Shown here piece by piece: positions 1 through 6,325 of a DNA stretch of 7,232 nt. The notes beneath the pieces were generated by a model. It was not told where the DNA came from. It did no database searches and worked only from the letters and a program-made list of their open reading frames with translations. The first letter of the stretch is position 1; the number at the start of each line of letters is the position of its first letter. The position numbers were made by a program, and so were the translations under genes. This DNA comes from Xanthobacteraceae bacterium (lineage in GTDB: Bacteria; Pseudomonadota; Alphaproteobacteria; Rhizobiales; Xanthobacteraceae), in assembly GCA_025929595.1 (NCBI GenBank), contig JAICQA010000134.1:1-7232 (forward strand), in the 5' to 3' direction.

Positions 1-938
1 TCGGCGCCCGGATGCAGCGGCGCGGACAGGCCGTTCTTGACCATCTCTTCGGGCTTGAGATTGGCGAATGCCGGGTGGAGCTTCTTGAACTCGTCGAAAT
101 TCTCGAACGTCGCTTTCACCAGCTCATAGACCGAAGCGTCGGGCACCTTGGCGGAGGTCACGAGCGTGGCGAGCACGCCGTAGGTCTCGGTCGGCTTCGG
201 ATTGTTCGCATACATGCCGCCGGGGATCGTCGCCTTGGCGTAATACGGATACTGCTTGACGAGCTTTTCGACCGCGGGACCGGTCAGCGACACGAGCTGC
301 GCCGCGCAGGTCGTCGTCGGGTCCTGGATGTTCGCCGACGGATGGCCGACTGCATAGAAGAATCCATCGATCTTGTTGTCGCAGAGCGCCGGCCCGTGCT
401 CGTCGGCTCGCAACTCCGACGCGAGCGAGAAGTCCGAGAGCTTCCAGCCCATCGCACTGAGGAGTTGCTCCATCGACGCTCGCGTGCCCGAGCCCGGATT
501 GCCGACGTTGAACCGCTTGCCCTTGAAGTCCTCGAACTTCGCGATGTTCGCTTCCTTGCGCGCGAGCACGGTGAAGGGCTCCGGATGCACGGAATAGACC
601 GAGCGCAGATCGCCGAACGCCTTGCCCTTGTACTGGCCTTCGCCCTTGATCGCGTTGAAGGCGACGTCGGATTGCGCCATGCCGAAATCGAGTTCGCCCG
701 CCTGGATCGTGTTGATGTTGAATGCCGAGCCGCCGGTCGATTCCACCGAGCAGCGGATGCCGTGCTTGGCGCGGTCCTTGTTGAGCAGGCGGCACACCGC
801 GCCGCCGACCGCGTAATAGACGCCGGTTACGCCGCCGGTGCCGATGGTGACGAATTTCTGCTGGGCGACGCCCGGAGTTGCAAGCGCCGTCAGTCCGAGC
901 GCGAGCGTTGCGCCGAAAACGCCGAAACGAACATGCAT
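1..938 (-). CDS. TAXI-family TRAP transporter solute-binding protein (3' end beyond window)
   Basis: This is a periplasmic binding protein of the TAXI type, which delivers a solute to a fused TRAP membrane permease. The sequence shows 312 codons with no stop before the left edge. TAXI proteins are usually about 320 aa, so only a short C-terminal tail is missing. Residues 1-25 form a signal peptide with a hydrophobic core and probable cleavage after Gly-Val-Ala25. The family hallmark TIGTGGVTGVYYAVGG follows at 31-46, then STGGSAFNIN (67-76), GELDFGMAQSDV (81-92) and GNPGSGTR (146-153). Four cysteines (49, 63, 186, 211) could form disulfides. The ATG at 938-936 is chosen because it gives the signal peptide and has AGGGAG at 953-948, nine bases upstream. 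An overlapping ATG at 934 is out of frame. The gene lies 79 nt after the aminotransferase on the same strand. Its permease partner would lie to the left, outside the window. The ligand is unknown; characterised TRAP systems mostly bind carboxylates. Confidence 0.93.
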   Translation of the reverse strand, partial: MHVRFGVFGATLALGLTALATPGVAQQKFVTIGTGGVTGVYYAVGGAVCRLLNKDRAKHGIRCSVESTGGSAFNINTIQAGELDFGMAQSDVAFNAIKGEGQYKGKAFGDLRSVYSVHPEPFTVLARKEANIAKFEDFKGKRFNVGNPGSGTRASMEQLLSAMGWKLSDFSLASELRADEHGPALCDNKIDGFFYAVGHPSANIQDPTTTCAAQLVSLTGPAVEKLVKQYPYYAKATIPGGMYANNPKPTETYGVLATLVTSAKVPDASVYELVKATFENFDEFKKLHPAFANLKPEEMVKNGLSAPLHPGA

Positions 939-990
939 GTTTTCTCTCTCCCTTGAGGCTGGGCGGAGGCTGGCCCCGCCGTCCTGCCCA

Positions 991-1004
991 CTAGGCTAGC
1001 CTAG
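991..1004. repeat. 14-bp perfect palindrome containing three CTAG tetramers
   Basis: CTAGGCTAGCCTAG is identical to its reverse complement and carries CTAG at 991, 996 and 1001, a five-base period. I saw no other CTAG on reading the rest of the window. It lies in the 79-nt gap between the aminotransferase stop and the TAXI start. As leftward RNA it could form a 5-bp stem with a CTAG loop, extendable by two G-C pairs past a bulged base. No U-run follows, so it does not look like an intrinsic terminator. A protein-binding site or a short processing hairpin are the alternatives. The function is unknown. Confidence 0.6.
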
Positions 1005-1017
1005 GGATTGGGGGCCG

Positions 1018-2349
1018 TCATACGGAATCGGCGGTCGCCGCATCGACGGAATCCCCAAGCCTTTCCACGATCTGGTCGATCACGGCGGCATCGGAAATGA
1101 AAGGCGGGGCGATCAGGACATGATCGCCCGCGATACCGTCGGCCGTTCCGCCGGATGGATAGACCATCAGGCCACGCGCCATGGCCTCTTTCTTGATCCG
1201 CGCATGGGTTTTCCGTGCGGGGTCGAGCGGCGTCTTGCTCGACCGGTCGGCAACGATCTCGACCGCCTGGAACAGCCCGCGGCCGCGAATGTCGCCCACG
1301 AACGGATGGTTGCCGAACCGCTCGGACAGCCGCCGCGTCAGCCGTGCGCCCATCTCCTTCACATTGTCGAGCAGGCGGTCGCGTTGAATGACGTTCTGCA
1401 CCGCGAGCGCCGCCGCGCAGGCCAGCGGATGGCCGATGTAAGTGTGACCGTGCTGGAAGAAGCCCGAGCCCTCCTTGAAGGCGTCGAAGATTTTCTGACT
1501 CAAGAGCGTCGCGCCGATCGGCTGGTAGCCGGCGCCGAGGCCCTTCGCGATCGTCATGAGGTCCGGACTGATGCCCTCCTGCTCGCAGGCATGCAGCGTA
1601 CCCGTGCGGCCCATGCCGCTCATCACTTCATCGAGGATGAGGAGGATGCCGTTGCGGTCGCAGATCTCGCGGATGCGCTTGAAGTAACCGGGCGCGGGCG
1701 GCACCGCACCCGCCGTCGCACCGACGACGGTTTCCGCGACGAAGGCGATCACGTTCTCCGCGCCGAGTTCTTTGATCTTCGCCTCGAGGGCGTCGGCCGC
1801 GCGCAGGCCGTATTGCTCGAGGCTTTCATCCGCGCGCTTGTGGCGATAGGCGAAGCATGGGTCGATGTGATGCGTCTCGATCAGGATCGGCGCGAACATT
1901 TCGCGCCGCCCCAAGTTGCCGCCCGTCGAGAGCGCGCCGAGCGTGTTGCCGTGATAGCTCTGGCGGCGTGCGATGAAATAGCGCCGCTGCTTCTCGCCGC
2001 GTTCGTAGAAATACTGCCGCGCCATCTTGAGCGCGGCTTCGACCGCCTCCGAACCGCCACTCACGAAATAGACGTGCGAGAGGCCTTTGGGCGCATCGGC
2101 GATCAGCTTGTCGGCAAGGTCTTCGGCGACCTGGGTCGTGAAGAAGCTCGTATGCGCGTAAGGAAGCTTGTCGAGCTGCTCGCGGATCGCCGCCTTCACG
2201 TCGGCATGGTCATGACCGAGGCAGGAGACGGCGGCACCCCCGGACGCGTCGATATAATCGCGGCCCTCGGTGTCGCGGATGAAAACGCCGTGGCCGCTCG
2301 CGGCGACGGGCAGCTCGCCTTTGATCTGTCGATGCAGGATGCGGGTCAT
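1018..2349 (-). CDS. Class III PLP-dependent aminotransferase (omega-transaminase-like)
   Basis: This is a fold-type I pyridoxal-phosphate enzyme of 443 aa, the normal size for class III aminotransferases. It would transfer an amino group, often from an omega-amine or amino acid, to a keto acid such as pyruvate; the substrate cannot be told from sequence. Visible landmarks are SGGSEAVEAALKMAR (97-111, cofactor phosphate loop), SYHGNTLGALS (131-141, aromatic residue stacking on the cofactor), LDEVMSGMGRTG (239-250, Asp240 contacting the pyridine nitrogen), IAKGLGAGYQPIGA (267-280, Lys269 the Schiff-base lysine), HGHTYIGHPLA (300-310, Thr303 for phosphate contact across the dimer) and RGRGL (355-359). 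No catalytic residue appears lost. The start is fixed by an in-frame TAA nine bases upstream (2361-2359). There is no clear Shine-Dalgarno sequence, so translation may depend on coupling to the dehydrogenase ending 35 nt upstream. It is a cytoplasmic enzyme. Its neighbours suggest a catabolic role. Confidence 0.93.
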   Translation of the reverse strand: MTRILHRQIKGELPVAASGHGVFIRDTEGRDYIDASGGAAVSCLGHDHADVKAAIREQLDKLPYAHTSFFTTQVAEDLADKLIADAPKGLSHVYFVSGGSEAVEAALKMARQYFYERGEKQRRYFIARRQSYHGNTLGALSTGGNLGRREMFAPILIETHHIDPCFAYRHKRADESLEQYGLRAADALEAKIKELGAENVIAFVAETVVGATAGAVPPAPGYFKRIREICDRNGILLILDEVMSGMGRTGTLHACEQEGISPDLMTIAKGLGAGYQPIGATLLSQKIFDAFKEGSGFFQHGHTYIGHPLACAAALAVQNVIQRDRLLDNVKEMGARLTRRLSERFGNHPFVGDIRGRGLFQAVEIVADRSSKTPLDPARKTHARIKKEAMARGLMVYPSGGTADGIAGDHVLIAPPFISDAAVIDQIVERLGDSVDAATADSV

Positions 2350-2384
2350 GGGGCGAGATTAGCACCGGCTTTGCCGCGCGCCAG

Positions 2385-3275
2385 CTATCGGTTGTTTCCG
2401 GTGAACGGCCCGCCGACCTGCGCCGCCGTGCGTTCTTCGGGGTTTTCGGCAATCCACGCCTCGCATGCATCGAACGCATCGATGATCCGCTTGTGCCGCG
2501 CGAGCAGCCATTCCTTCGTCTGCATGTGCGTGAAGATATAAAGCTCGCGGTCCTGGATCGCCCGCAGCACGCGCTCGCCGACCGTGTCGGGGTCGAGCCC
2601 GCTTTCCAGCTCTTTCTGCAAAGGATTGAGCGATGCGGTTTCGTAGGGCCCGCCGTAGCGGTAGGGACGGCTTTCATTCGACTGATAGATGCGCGTCCGC
2701 ACGGCAGCCGGTGCCAACACTGAAACGCCGACCGGCGTTTCGCGCAGATCGTTCCAGAGCGACTCCGTGAGCGCGACGACGGCCATTTTCGTTGCGGCAT
2801 AGGCGCCGCTCCGCCTGTGCGGCGCGACCTGAAAGCCTGCGATCGACGCAGTGTTGACCATATGCCCTTCGCCGCCGTGGTTCTGGATGAGCGGCAGGAA
2901 GATCTGAATGCCATGCATGACGCCATGGAGGTTCACGCCGGTGATCCAGTCCCATTCCTCGGGCGTGACTTCCCAGATGCGCTTGCCGTGCAGCGTCACG
3001 CCCGCATTGTTGCAAGCGACATGGATCGCGCCGAATTCCTCGAGCGCAGCGTCGGCGATCTTTTGCACGTCGGCGCGCTGCGATACGTCGCCCGGAACGG
3101 CCATGGCCTTCGCGCCGAGCGAACGCATATTGCGCACGGCCTCGTCGAGCCGTTCGCGATGAATGTCCGAAAGCACGAGTGACATCCCCGCGCGCGCGAA
3201 GGTGCGCGCAAGCCCGAGCCCGATGCCGGACGCAGCACCCGTGACGATCGCCGTCTTGCCCGCGAAATCCTTCAT
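2385..3275 (-). CDS. SDR-family NAD(P)-dependent oxidoreductase
   Basis: This is a classical short-chain dehydrogenase/reductase of 296 aa, somewhat longer than the roughly 250-aa core because of a C-terminal extension from about residue 215. It would oxidise an alcohol or reduce a ketone on an unidentified substrate. The Rossmann glycine motif TGAASGIG is at 12-19. Asp37 at the end of the second strand favours NAD(H) over NADP(H). Asp63-Val64 contacts adenine and NNAG lies at 89-92. The catalytic tetrad is Asn115, Ser144, Tyr159 and Lys163 (YxxxK at 159-163). The usual Pro-Gly after strand 6 reads Pro189-Ala190 here, a mild departure. The start at 3275 puts the glycine motif at the standard distance, with a weak GGCGGA six bases upstream. 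It lies between the MarR gene (51 nt) and the aminotransferase (35 nt) on the same strand, so the three are probably co-transcribed. The pairing suggests alcohol oxidation to a ketone or aldehyde near a transamination step; this is inference. Confidence 0.93.
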   Translation of the reverse strand: MKDFAGKTAIVTGAASGIGLGLARTFARAGMSLVLSDIHRERLDEAVRNMRSLGAKAMAVPGDVSQRADVQKIADAALEEFGAIHVACNNAGVTLHGKRIWEVTPEEWDWITGVNLHGVMHGIQIFLPLIQNHGGEGHMVNTASIAGFQVAPHRRSGAYAATKMAVVALTESLWNDLRETPVGVSVLAPAAVRTRIYQSNESRPYRYGGPYETASLNPLQKELESGLDPDTVGERVLRAIQDRELYIFTHMQTKEWLLARHKRIIDAFDACEAWIAENPEERTAAQVGGPFTGNNR

Positions 3276-3326
3276 GTCTTGTCCGCCGATGTGGGGCGCG
3301 ATCTTGCTGTGCGGCTGAGCGCGCCG

Positions 3327-3833
3327 TCAATCAACCGGGCCGGAATCCCTGGCGAGCGCGCGGTCGAGCTTCGCGAGCAGCCGCAGGAGCGTCCCCCGTT
3401 CCTTTGCGTTCAGTGCAGAGGTTGCGTGCTTGTCATGCGCGAGCCCGGCCTTGAGCACCAAGTCCGTCTTCGCCTTGCCGGTCGCGGTGAGGAAGTGTCC
3501 GGTTGTGCGCCGGTCGTTCGACAGCTTGTGCCGCTCGACCCATCCTTCCCGTACCAGCCGGTCCACAAGCTTCGTCACGTTGGGGCCGTGGGCGGCGAGC
3601 ACTTCGCTCAATGCGCCATGCGGGATGCCGGGATTGGAGGAAATGGCGGTGAGCACCGCGAACGCGCCGGGACTGACGCCGAGATGGCCGAGCCGCTCGA
3701 AATAGAGCTGGAACAGTCGTACCTGCACGACACGCGTGAGATGGCCGGCAAAGGCATCCATCAGCTTATAGTTGATCGCCGTCCCGGCGGCCGCGGGACG
3801 CCTCTTTCCGGAGCGCTTTTTTCTCTTGGCCAT
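3327..3833 (-). CDS. MarR-family transcriptional regulator
   Basis: This is a winged helix-turn-helix regulator of 168 aa from the ATG at 3833. MarR proteins act as dimers and usually repress divergent or nearby genes until a small aromatic, phenolic or acyl ligand binds. Numbering from that ATG, SPGAFAVLTAIS (54-65) and PHGALSEVLA (71-80) are the support helices. GPNVTKLVDRLVREGWVER (83-101) holds the recognition helix, and SNDRRTTGHFLT (105-116) is the wing with its conserved Asp-Arg-Arg. The N-terminus is very basic (KRKKRSGKRR, 3-12), which may add DNA contacts. An in-frame TTG at 3848 would add five residues, but it falls near the predicted transcription start and has no Shine-Dalgarno, so the ATG is preferred. 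The gene is divergent from the three MetE-like genes and first in the leftward group. It therefore probably controls both sets and itself through the dyad at 3854-3866. The ligand is unknown. Confidence 0.92.
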   Translation of the reverse strand: MAKRKKRSGKRRPAAAGTAINYKLMDAFAGHLTRVVQVRLFQLYFERLGHLGVSPGAFAVLTAISSNPGIPHGALSEVLAAHGPNVTKLVDRLVREGWVERHKLSNDRRTTGHFLTATGKAKTDLVLKAGLAHDKHATSALNAKERGTLLRLLAKLDRALARDSGPVD

Positions 3834-3838
3834 CTGCG

Positions 3839-3867
3839 TTGAAATCAAATTGCTTATATTTTATAAC
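3839..3867 (+). promoter_or_regulatory. Predicted sigma70-type promoter for the MetE-like operon
   Basis: TTGAAA (3839-3844) and TATAAC (3862-3867) each match consensus at five of six positions and are separated by the optimal 17 nt. Transcription would begin near 3874 and give a leader of about 68 nt before the ATG at 3942. This is the most AT-rich stretch of the window. The -10 box overlaps the TTATA/TATAA dyad, which implies repression by a protein bound there, most simply the adjacent MarR product. This is prediction from spacing and consensus only. Confidence 0.6.
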
Positions 3868-3882
3868 TATACCTGCCGTCAC
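3853..3882 (-). promoter_or_regulatory. Possible promoter for the leftward MarR-SDR-aminotransferase-TAXI genes
   Basis: On the minus strand GTGACG (3882-3877) lies 18 nt before TATAAG (3858-3853, five of six to consensus). Transcription would begin near 3846, leaving a leader of roughly a dozen bases before the ATG at 3833. The -35 match is poor, so this is weaker than the rightward promoter. It does argue against the TTG at 3848 as the MarR start codon. Confidence 0.35.
3854..3866. promoter_or_regulatory. Candidate MarR operator (TTATA-TTT-TATAA dyad)
   Basis: TTATA (3854-3858) and TATAA (3862-3866) are perfect inverted 5-bp arms around TTT. The flanks ATTGCTTAT (3849-3857) and ATAACTATA (3863-3871) extend it as an imperfect 9-bp dyad with the same centre. 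MarR dimers typically bind short AT-rich palindromes of this size between divergent genes. The site overlaps the rightward -10 box and the proposed leftward -10, so one bound dimer could block both directions. AT-rich promoter sequence can be palindromic by chance. Confidence 0.45.
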
Positions 3883-3917
3883 GGTTTCGCGCCAGTGCCG
3901 GCCAATAAGACGAAACC
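3883..3917 (+). repeat. 7-bp inverted repeat in the leader of the MetE-like operon
   Basis: GGTTTCG (3883-3889) is perfectly complementary to CGAAACC (3911-3917) across a 21-nt loop. If transcription starts near 3874, this forms a hairpin in the 5' leader, ending 13 nt before the Shine-Dalgarno. I compared it mentally with SAM-II, the compact riboswitch found before methionine genes in alphaproteobacteria. I could not see its pseudoknot partner or conserved A-rich segment, so no riboswitch is called. It could equally be a DNA operator. Confidence 0.4.
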
Positions 3918-3930
3918 TAAAACGCTGCAG

Positions 3931-3936
3931 GGAGGA
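3931..3936 (+). promoter_or_regulatory. Strong ribosome binding site for the first MetE-like gene
   Basis: GGAGGA lies five bases before the ATG at 3942. It settles that start, whose product begins with the same RILTxHVGS block as the two downstream paralogues. The ATG at 3937 is out of frame and too close to the site. Confidence 0.8.
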
Positions 3937-3941
3937 ATGCC

Positions 3942-5129
3942 ATGGCCCAAGCCGCCGGCCGGATTCTCACGTCTCATGTGGGCAGCCTGGTTCGCCCGGA
4001 CGAACTGCTCGCATTCATCGCAAAGCAGCAGGACGGTCAGCCCTACGACGCCAAGGCCTATGAGGAGTGCCTGCGCCGCTCGGTGGCCGATGTGGTGAAG
4101 AAGCAGGTCGAGGCCGGCGTCGATATCGTCAGCGACGGCGAATATGGAAAGTCGATCAGCTGGTCGCGCTACATCCTCGACCGCCTGAGTGGCTTCGAGG
4201 AGCGCCACGACAAGACGCCTGGGTTCAGGGCCGCCGTCGCCGGCAAGGACCGGCGCGACTTTGCCGAGTTCTATGAGGAATACGAAGCGAATTACGGCTT
4301 CGTCGGCATGGGCAAGACCTTCAAGACCGGTTCGTGGTTCGTGACGGGGCCGATCAAATACACCGGCCAGGCGCTTATTCAGCGCGACATCGAGGATATT
4401 AGGCGCGGCGTCGCGGGCAGCGGCGCAGTGGATGCTTTCATGCCGCTTGTTGCGCCTGCGAGCGTCGTCCCGCAGCGGACGGATGAATTCTACAAGTCGG
4501 AAGAAGAAGCGCTCTTCGCCATCGCCGACGCCGTGCATGAAGAATACAAGGCCGTGATCGACGCTGGCCTGATCGCGCAGATCGACGACGCATTTCTCGC
4601 CTCCGTTTATGACGTGATGGTCCCGCCGAAGACGCTCGCCGAGTACCGCAAATGGGCGGAGCTGCGCATCGAGGCGCTCAATCATGCGCTCAAGGGGCTG
4701 CCGCAGGACCGCACGCGCTATCACATCTGCTGGGGAAGCTGGAACGGCCCGCACACCAACGACGTGGCGTTCAAGGACATCGCCGATCTCGTGCTGCGCG
4801 TGAATGTCGGCGGCTATTCGCTGGAGATGGCCAACCCCCGCCACGAACATGAGTGGCGTGTCTGGGAGTCGGTGAAGCTGCCGGAAGGCAAGTATCTGCT
4901 GCCGGGCCTTGTCAGCCACGCCACCAACATCGTCGAGCATCCCGAGTTGGTCGCCGAGCGCATCGTGCGGCTCGCGAAGCTCGTTGGCCGCGACCGCGTG
5001 GTGGCGAGCACCGATTGCGGCTTTGCGCAGGGTCCTTTCGCCCGCCGCGTGCACCCGCAGATCATGTGGGCGAAGCTGCGTGCGCTCGCCGAAGGCGCGC
5101 GCATCGCGACCAGGCAATTGTGGAATTAG
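3942..5129 (+). CDS. MetE C-terminal-domain-like methyl/alkyltransferase, paralogue 1
   Basis: This 395-aa protein matches only the catalytic C-terminal barrel of cobalamin-independent methionine synthase (Meth_synt_2 family); full MetE is about 750 aa with an extra N-terminal barrel. Family members bind a zinc-activated thiol and transfer a methyl or alkyl group; epoxyalkane:coenzyme M transferase belongs to the same superfamily. Visible landmarks are HVGS (12-15), SDGEYGK (64-70), GPIKYTG (136-142), IDDAFL (214-219), zinc ligands His261 and Cys263 in RYHICWGSWN, Glu295 in SLEMANPRHEHEW, SHATN with His325 at the position of the MetE catalytic histidine, and Cys359 in STDCGF. All catalytic positions are intact. 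The segment around 86-134 differs in length from the paralogues. It is the first gene of a three-copy array, divergent from the MarR gene. Automatic pipelines would probably call it methionine synthase, but the duplicated array and catabolic neighbours make another thiol acceptor more likely. The exact reaction is unknown. Confidence 0.9.
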   Translation: MAQAAGRILTSHVGSLVRPDELLAFIAKQQDGQPYDAKAYEECLRRSVADVVKKQVEAGVDIVSDGEYGKSISWSRYILDRLSGFEERHDKTPGFRAAVAGKDRRDFAEFYEEYEANYGFVGMGKTFKTGSWFVTGPIKYTGQALIQRDIEDIRRGVAGSGAVDAFMPLVAPASVVPQRTDEFYKSEEEALFAIADAVHEEYKAVIDAGLIAQIDDAFLASVYDVMVPPKTLAEYRKWAELRIEALNHALKGLPQDRTRYHICWGSWNGPHTNDVAFKDIADLVLRVNVGGYSLEMANPRHEHEWRVWESVKLPEGKYLLPGLVSHATNIVEHPELVAERIVRLAKLVGRDRVVASTDCGFAQGPFARRVHPQIMWAKLRALAEGARIATRQLWN

Positions 5130-5134
5130 GAGAG
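5128..5134 (+). promoter_or_regulatory. Ribosome binding site overlapping the upstream stop codon
   Basis: AGGAGAG begins inside the TAG stop of the preceding gene (5127-5129) and lies six bases before the ATG at 5141. Ribosomes finishing paralogue 1 would cover the start of paralogue 2, which favours coupled translation of the pair. Confidence 0.75.
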
Positions 5135-5140
5135 TAACCC

Positions 5141-6307
5141 ATGTCCCGGGACACGGATCGCATTCTAACCACCCATGTCGGCAGTCTGGTACGGCCGGCG
5201 AAGCTCGTCGAATATATCGACGCGATGGAGCGGGGGCTTGCAGTCAATCAGGCCGCCTTCGACGAACTCCTGCAACGGTCGATCGACGAGGTCGTGCGCC
5301 GCCAGCAGCAGGCCGGCATCGACATCGTGAGCGACGGCGAATTCGGTAAATTCCGCTCGTGGAATTTCTATGTGCTCGCACGCCTCGGCGGCATCGAGGA
5401 GCGCGAGATCATCGAGTCGCAAGGCGGCAGCCGCGACCGCCAGCTCTTCCCGGAATTCTACGCCGAGTATTTCCCGACCCAGAAGCTGCCGAAGCGCGGC
5501 ACCGTCTTCACGGTCGGCCCGGTGAAATACACCGGCCACGCCGCGCTCAGAAAGGACATCGAGATCTTCAAGAAGTCGCTCAAGGGCGTCGATGTCGAAG
5601 GCTTCCTGCCGGTGGTGGCGCCCGCGAGCGCCGTGCCGATGTTCAAGAACGAGTATTACAAGAACGAGGAAGAGGCGATCTTCGCGGTCGCAGAGGCGCT
5701 GCGCGAAGAATACAAGACGATCGTCGACTCCGGCCTCTATGTGCAGATCGACGACGCCTTCCTTCCCTATGTCTATGACCTGCTATTCGGCAGCTCCAAT
5801 CTCGAAGGCTTCCGCAAATGGGCGCAGGTGCGCGTCGATGCGCTCAACCATGCGCTCGAAGGCATCCCCGAAGAGAAGGTGCGCTATCACATTTGCTGGG
5901 GCAGCTTTAACACCCCGCATATCGGCGACGTGCCGCTCAGGGACATCGTTGATCTCGTGACGCAGGTGAAAGCCGGCGCCTACTGCATCGAAATGGGCAA
6001 TCCGCGCCACGAGCATGAATGGCGCGTCTGGGAGACGGCGAAGCTCCCAGCCGGCCGCAAGCTGATCCCCGGCGTCATCAGCCATTCGACGAACGTGGTC
6101 GAGCATCCCGAACTGGTCGCCGAGCGCCTCGTGCGGCTCGCGAAGATCGTAGGCCGCGAGAACGTGATCGGCGGCACCGACTGCGGCTTCGCGCAGTCGC
6201 CGCATGTGCGGCGCGTCCATCCGACGATCCAATGGGCCAAGCTCGAAGCGCTCGCCGAAGGCGCGCGTATCGCGAGCCGCGAATTGTGGGGCCGCAAGGC
6301 CGCTTGA
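5141..6307 (+). CDS. MetE C-terminal-domain-like methyl/alkyltransferase, paralogue 2
   Basis: This 388-aa protein is clearly homologous to paralogue 1 along its whole length, and from the zinc motif onward the two align without gaps for about 130 residues. It is again a single MetE-like barrel. Landmarks are HVGS (12-15), SDGEFGK (64-70), GPVKYTG (126-132), IDDAFL (203-208), His250 and Cys252 in RYHICWGSFN, Glu284 in CIEMGNPRHEHEW, His315 in SHSTN and Cys348 in GTDCGF, so the three-thiolate/histidine zinc scaffold and catalytic histidine are complete. It differs from paralogue 1 after the SDGE motif (FRSWNFYV against SISWSRYI) and is ten residues shorter between the conserved Glu-Glu near 86 and the GPxKYTG motif, the region most likely to face the substrate. 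It starts 11 nt after paralogue 1 and shares its frame order and presumably its mRNA. The substrate is unknown; paralogues 1 and 2 could also form a heteromer. Confidence 0.91.
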   Translation: MSRDTDRILTTHVGSLVRPAKLVEYIDAMERGLAVNQAAFDELLQRSIDEVVRRQQQAGIDIVSDGEFGKFRSWNFYVLARLGGIEEREIIESQGGSRDRQLFPEFYAEYFPTQKLPKRGTVFTVGPVKYTGHAALRKDIEIFKKSLKGVDVEGFLPVVAPASAVPMFKNEYYKNEEEAIFAVAEALREEYKTIVDSGLYVQIDDAFLPYVYDLLFGSSNLEGFRKWAQVRVDALNHALEGIPEEKVRYHICWGSFNTPHIGDVPLRDIVDLVTQVKAGAYCIEMGNPRHEHEWRVWETAKLPAGRKLIPGVISHSTNVVEHPELVAERLVRLAKIVGRENVIGGTDCGFAQSPHVRRVHPTIQWAKLEALAEGARIASRELWGRKAA

Positions 6308-6325
6308 GTGTCTCCAGGAGTAACT

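Noticed and set aside
12..956. Long plus-strand open frame of 314 codons opposite the left end
   Set aside because: It is antisense to the TAXI gene, which has a signal peptide, family motifs and a ribosome binding site. The plus-strand product is Arg/Glu-rich low-complexity sequence, as expected from the complement of GC-rich coding DNA.
1120..2541. Plus-strand open frame of 473 codons
   Set aside because: It runs antisense through the aminotransferase and into the SDR gene, and shows no recognisable motif. Antisense frames stay open because of high GC bias.
3295..3325. GGCGCG/CGCGCC inverted repeat between the MarR and SDR genes as a terminator
   Set aside because: The arms are only 6 bp with a 19-nt loop and no T-run follows in either direction; such repeats are frequent by chance in GC-rich DNA.
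3846..3848. TTG as an earlier start for the MarR gene
   Set aside because: It has no Shine-Dalgarno and lies at or before the likely transcription start. The ATG at 3833 keeps the complete domain.
3870..3941. SAM-II riboswitch before the first MetE-like gene
   Set aside because: The size and location would fit, but I could not find the pseudoknot pairing or the conserved A-rich segment, so only the inverted repeat is reported.
3879..5117. Minus-strand open frame of 412 codons opposite MetE-like paralogue 1
   Set aside because: It is the antisense shadow of a gene with clear zinc-site motifs. Its product resembles the other shadow opposite paralogues 2 and 3 only because the sense genes are homologous.
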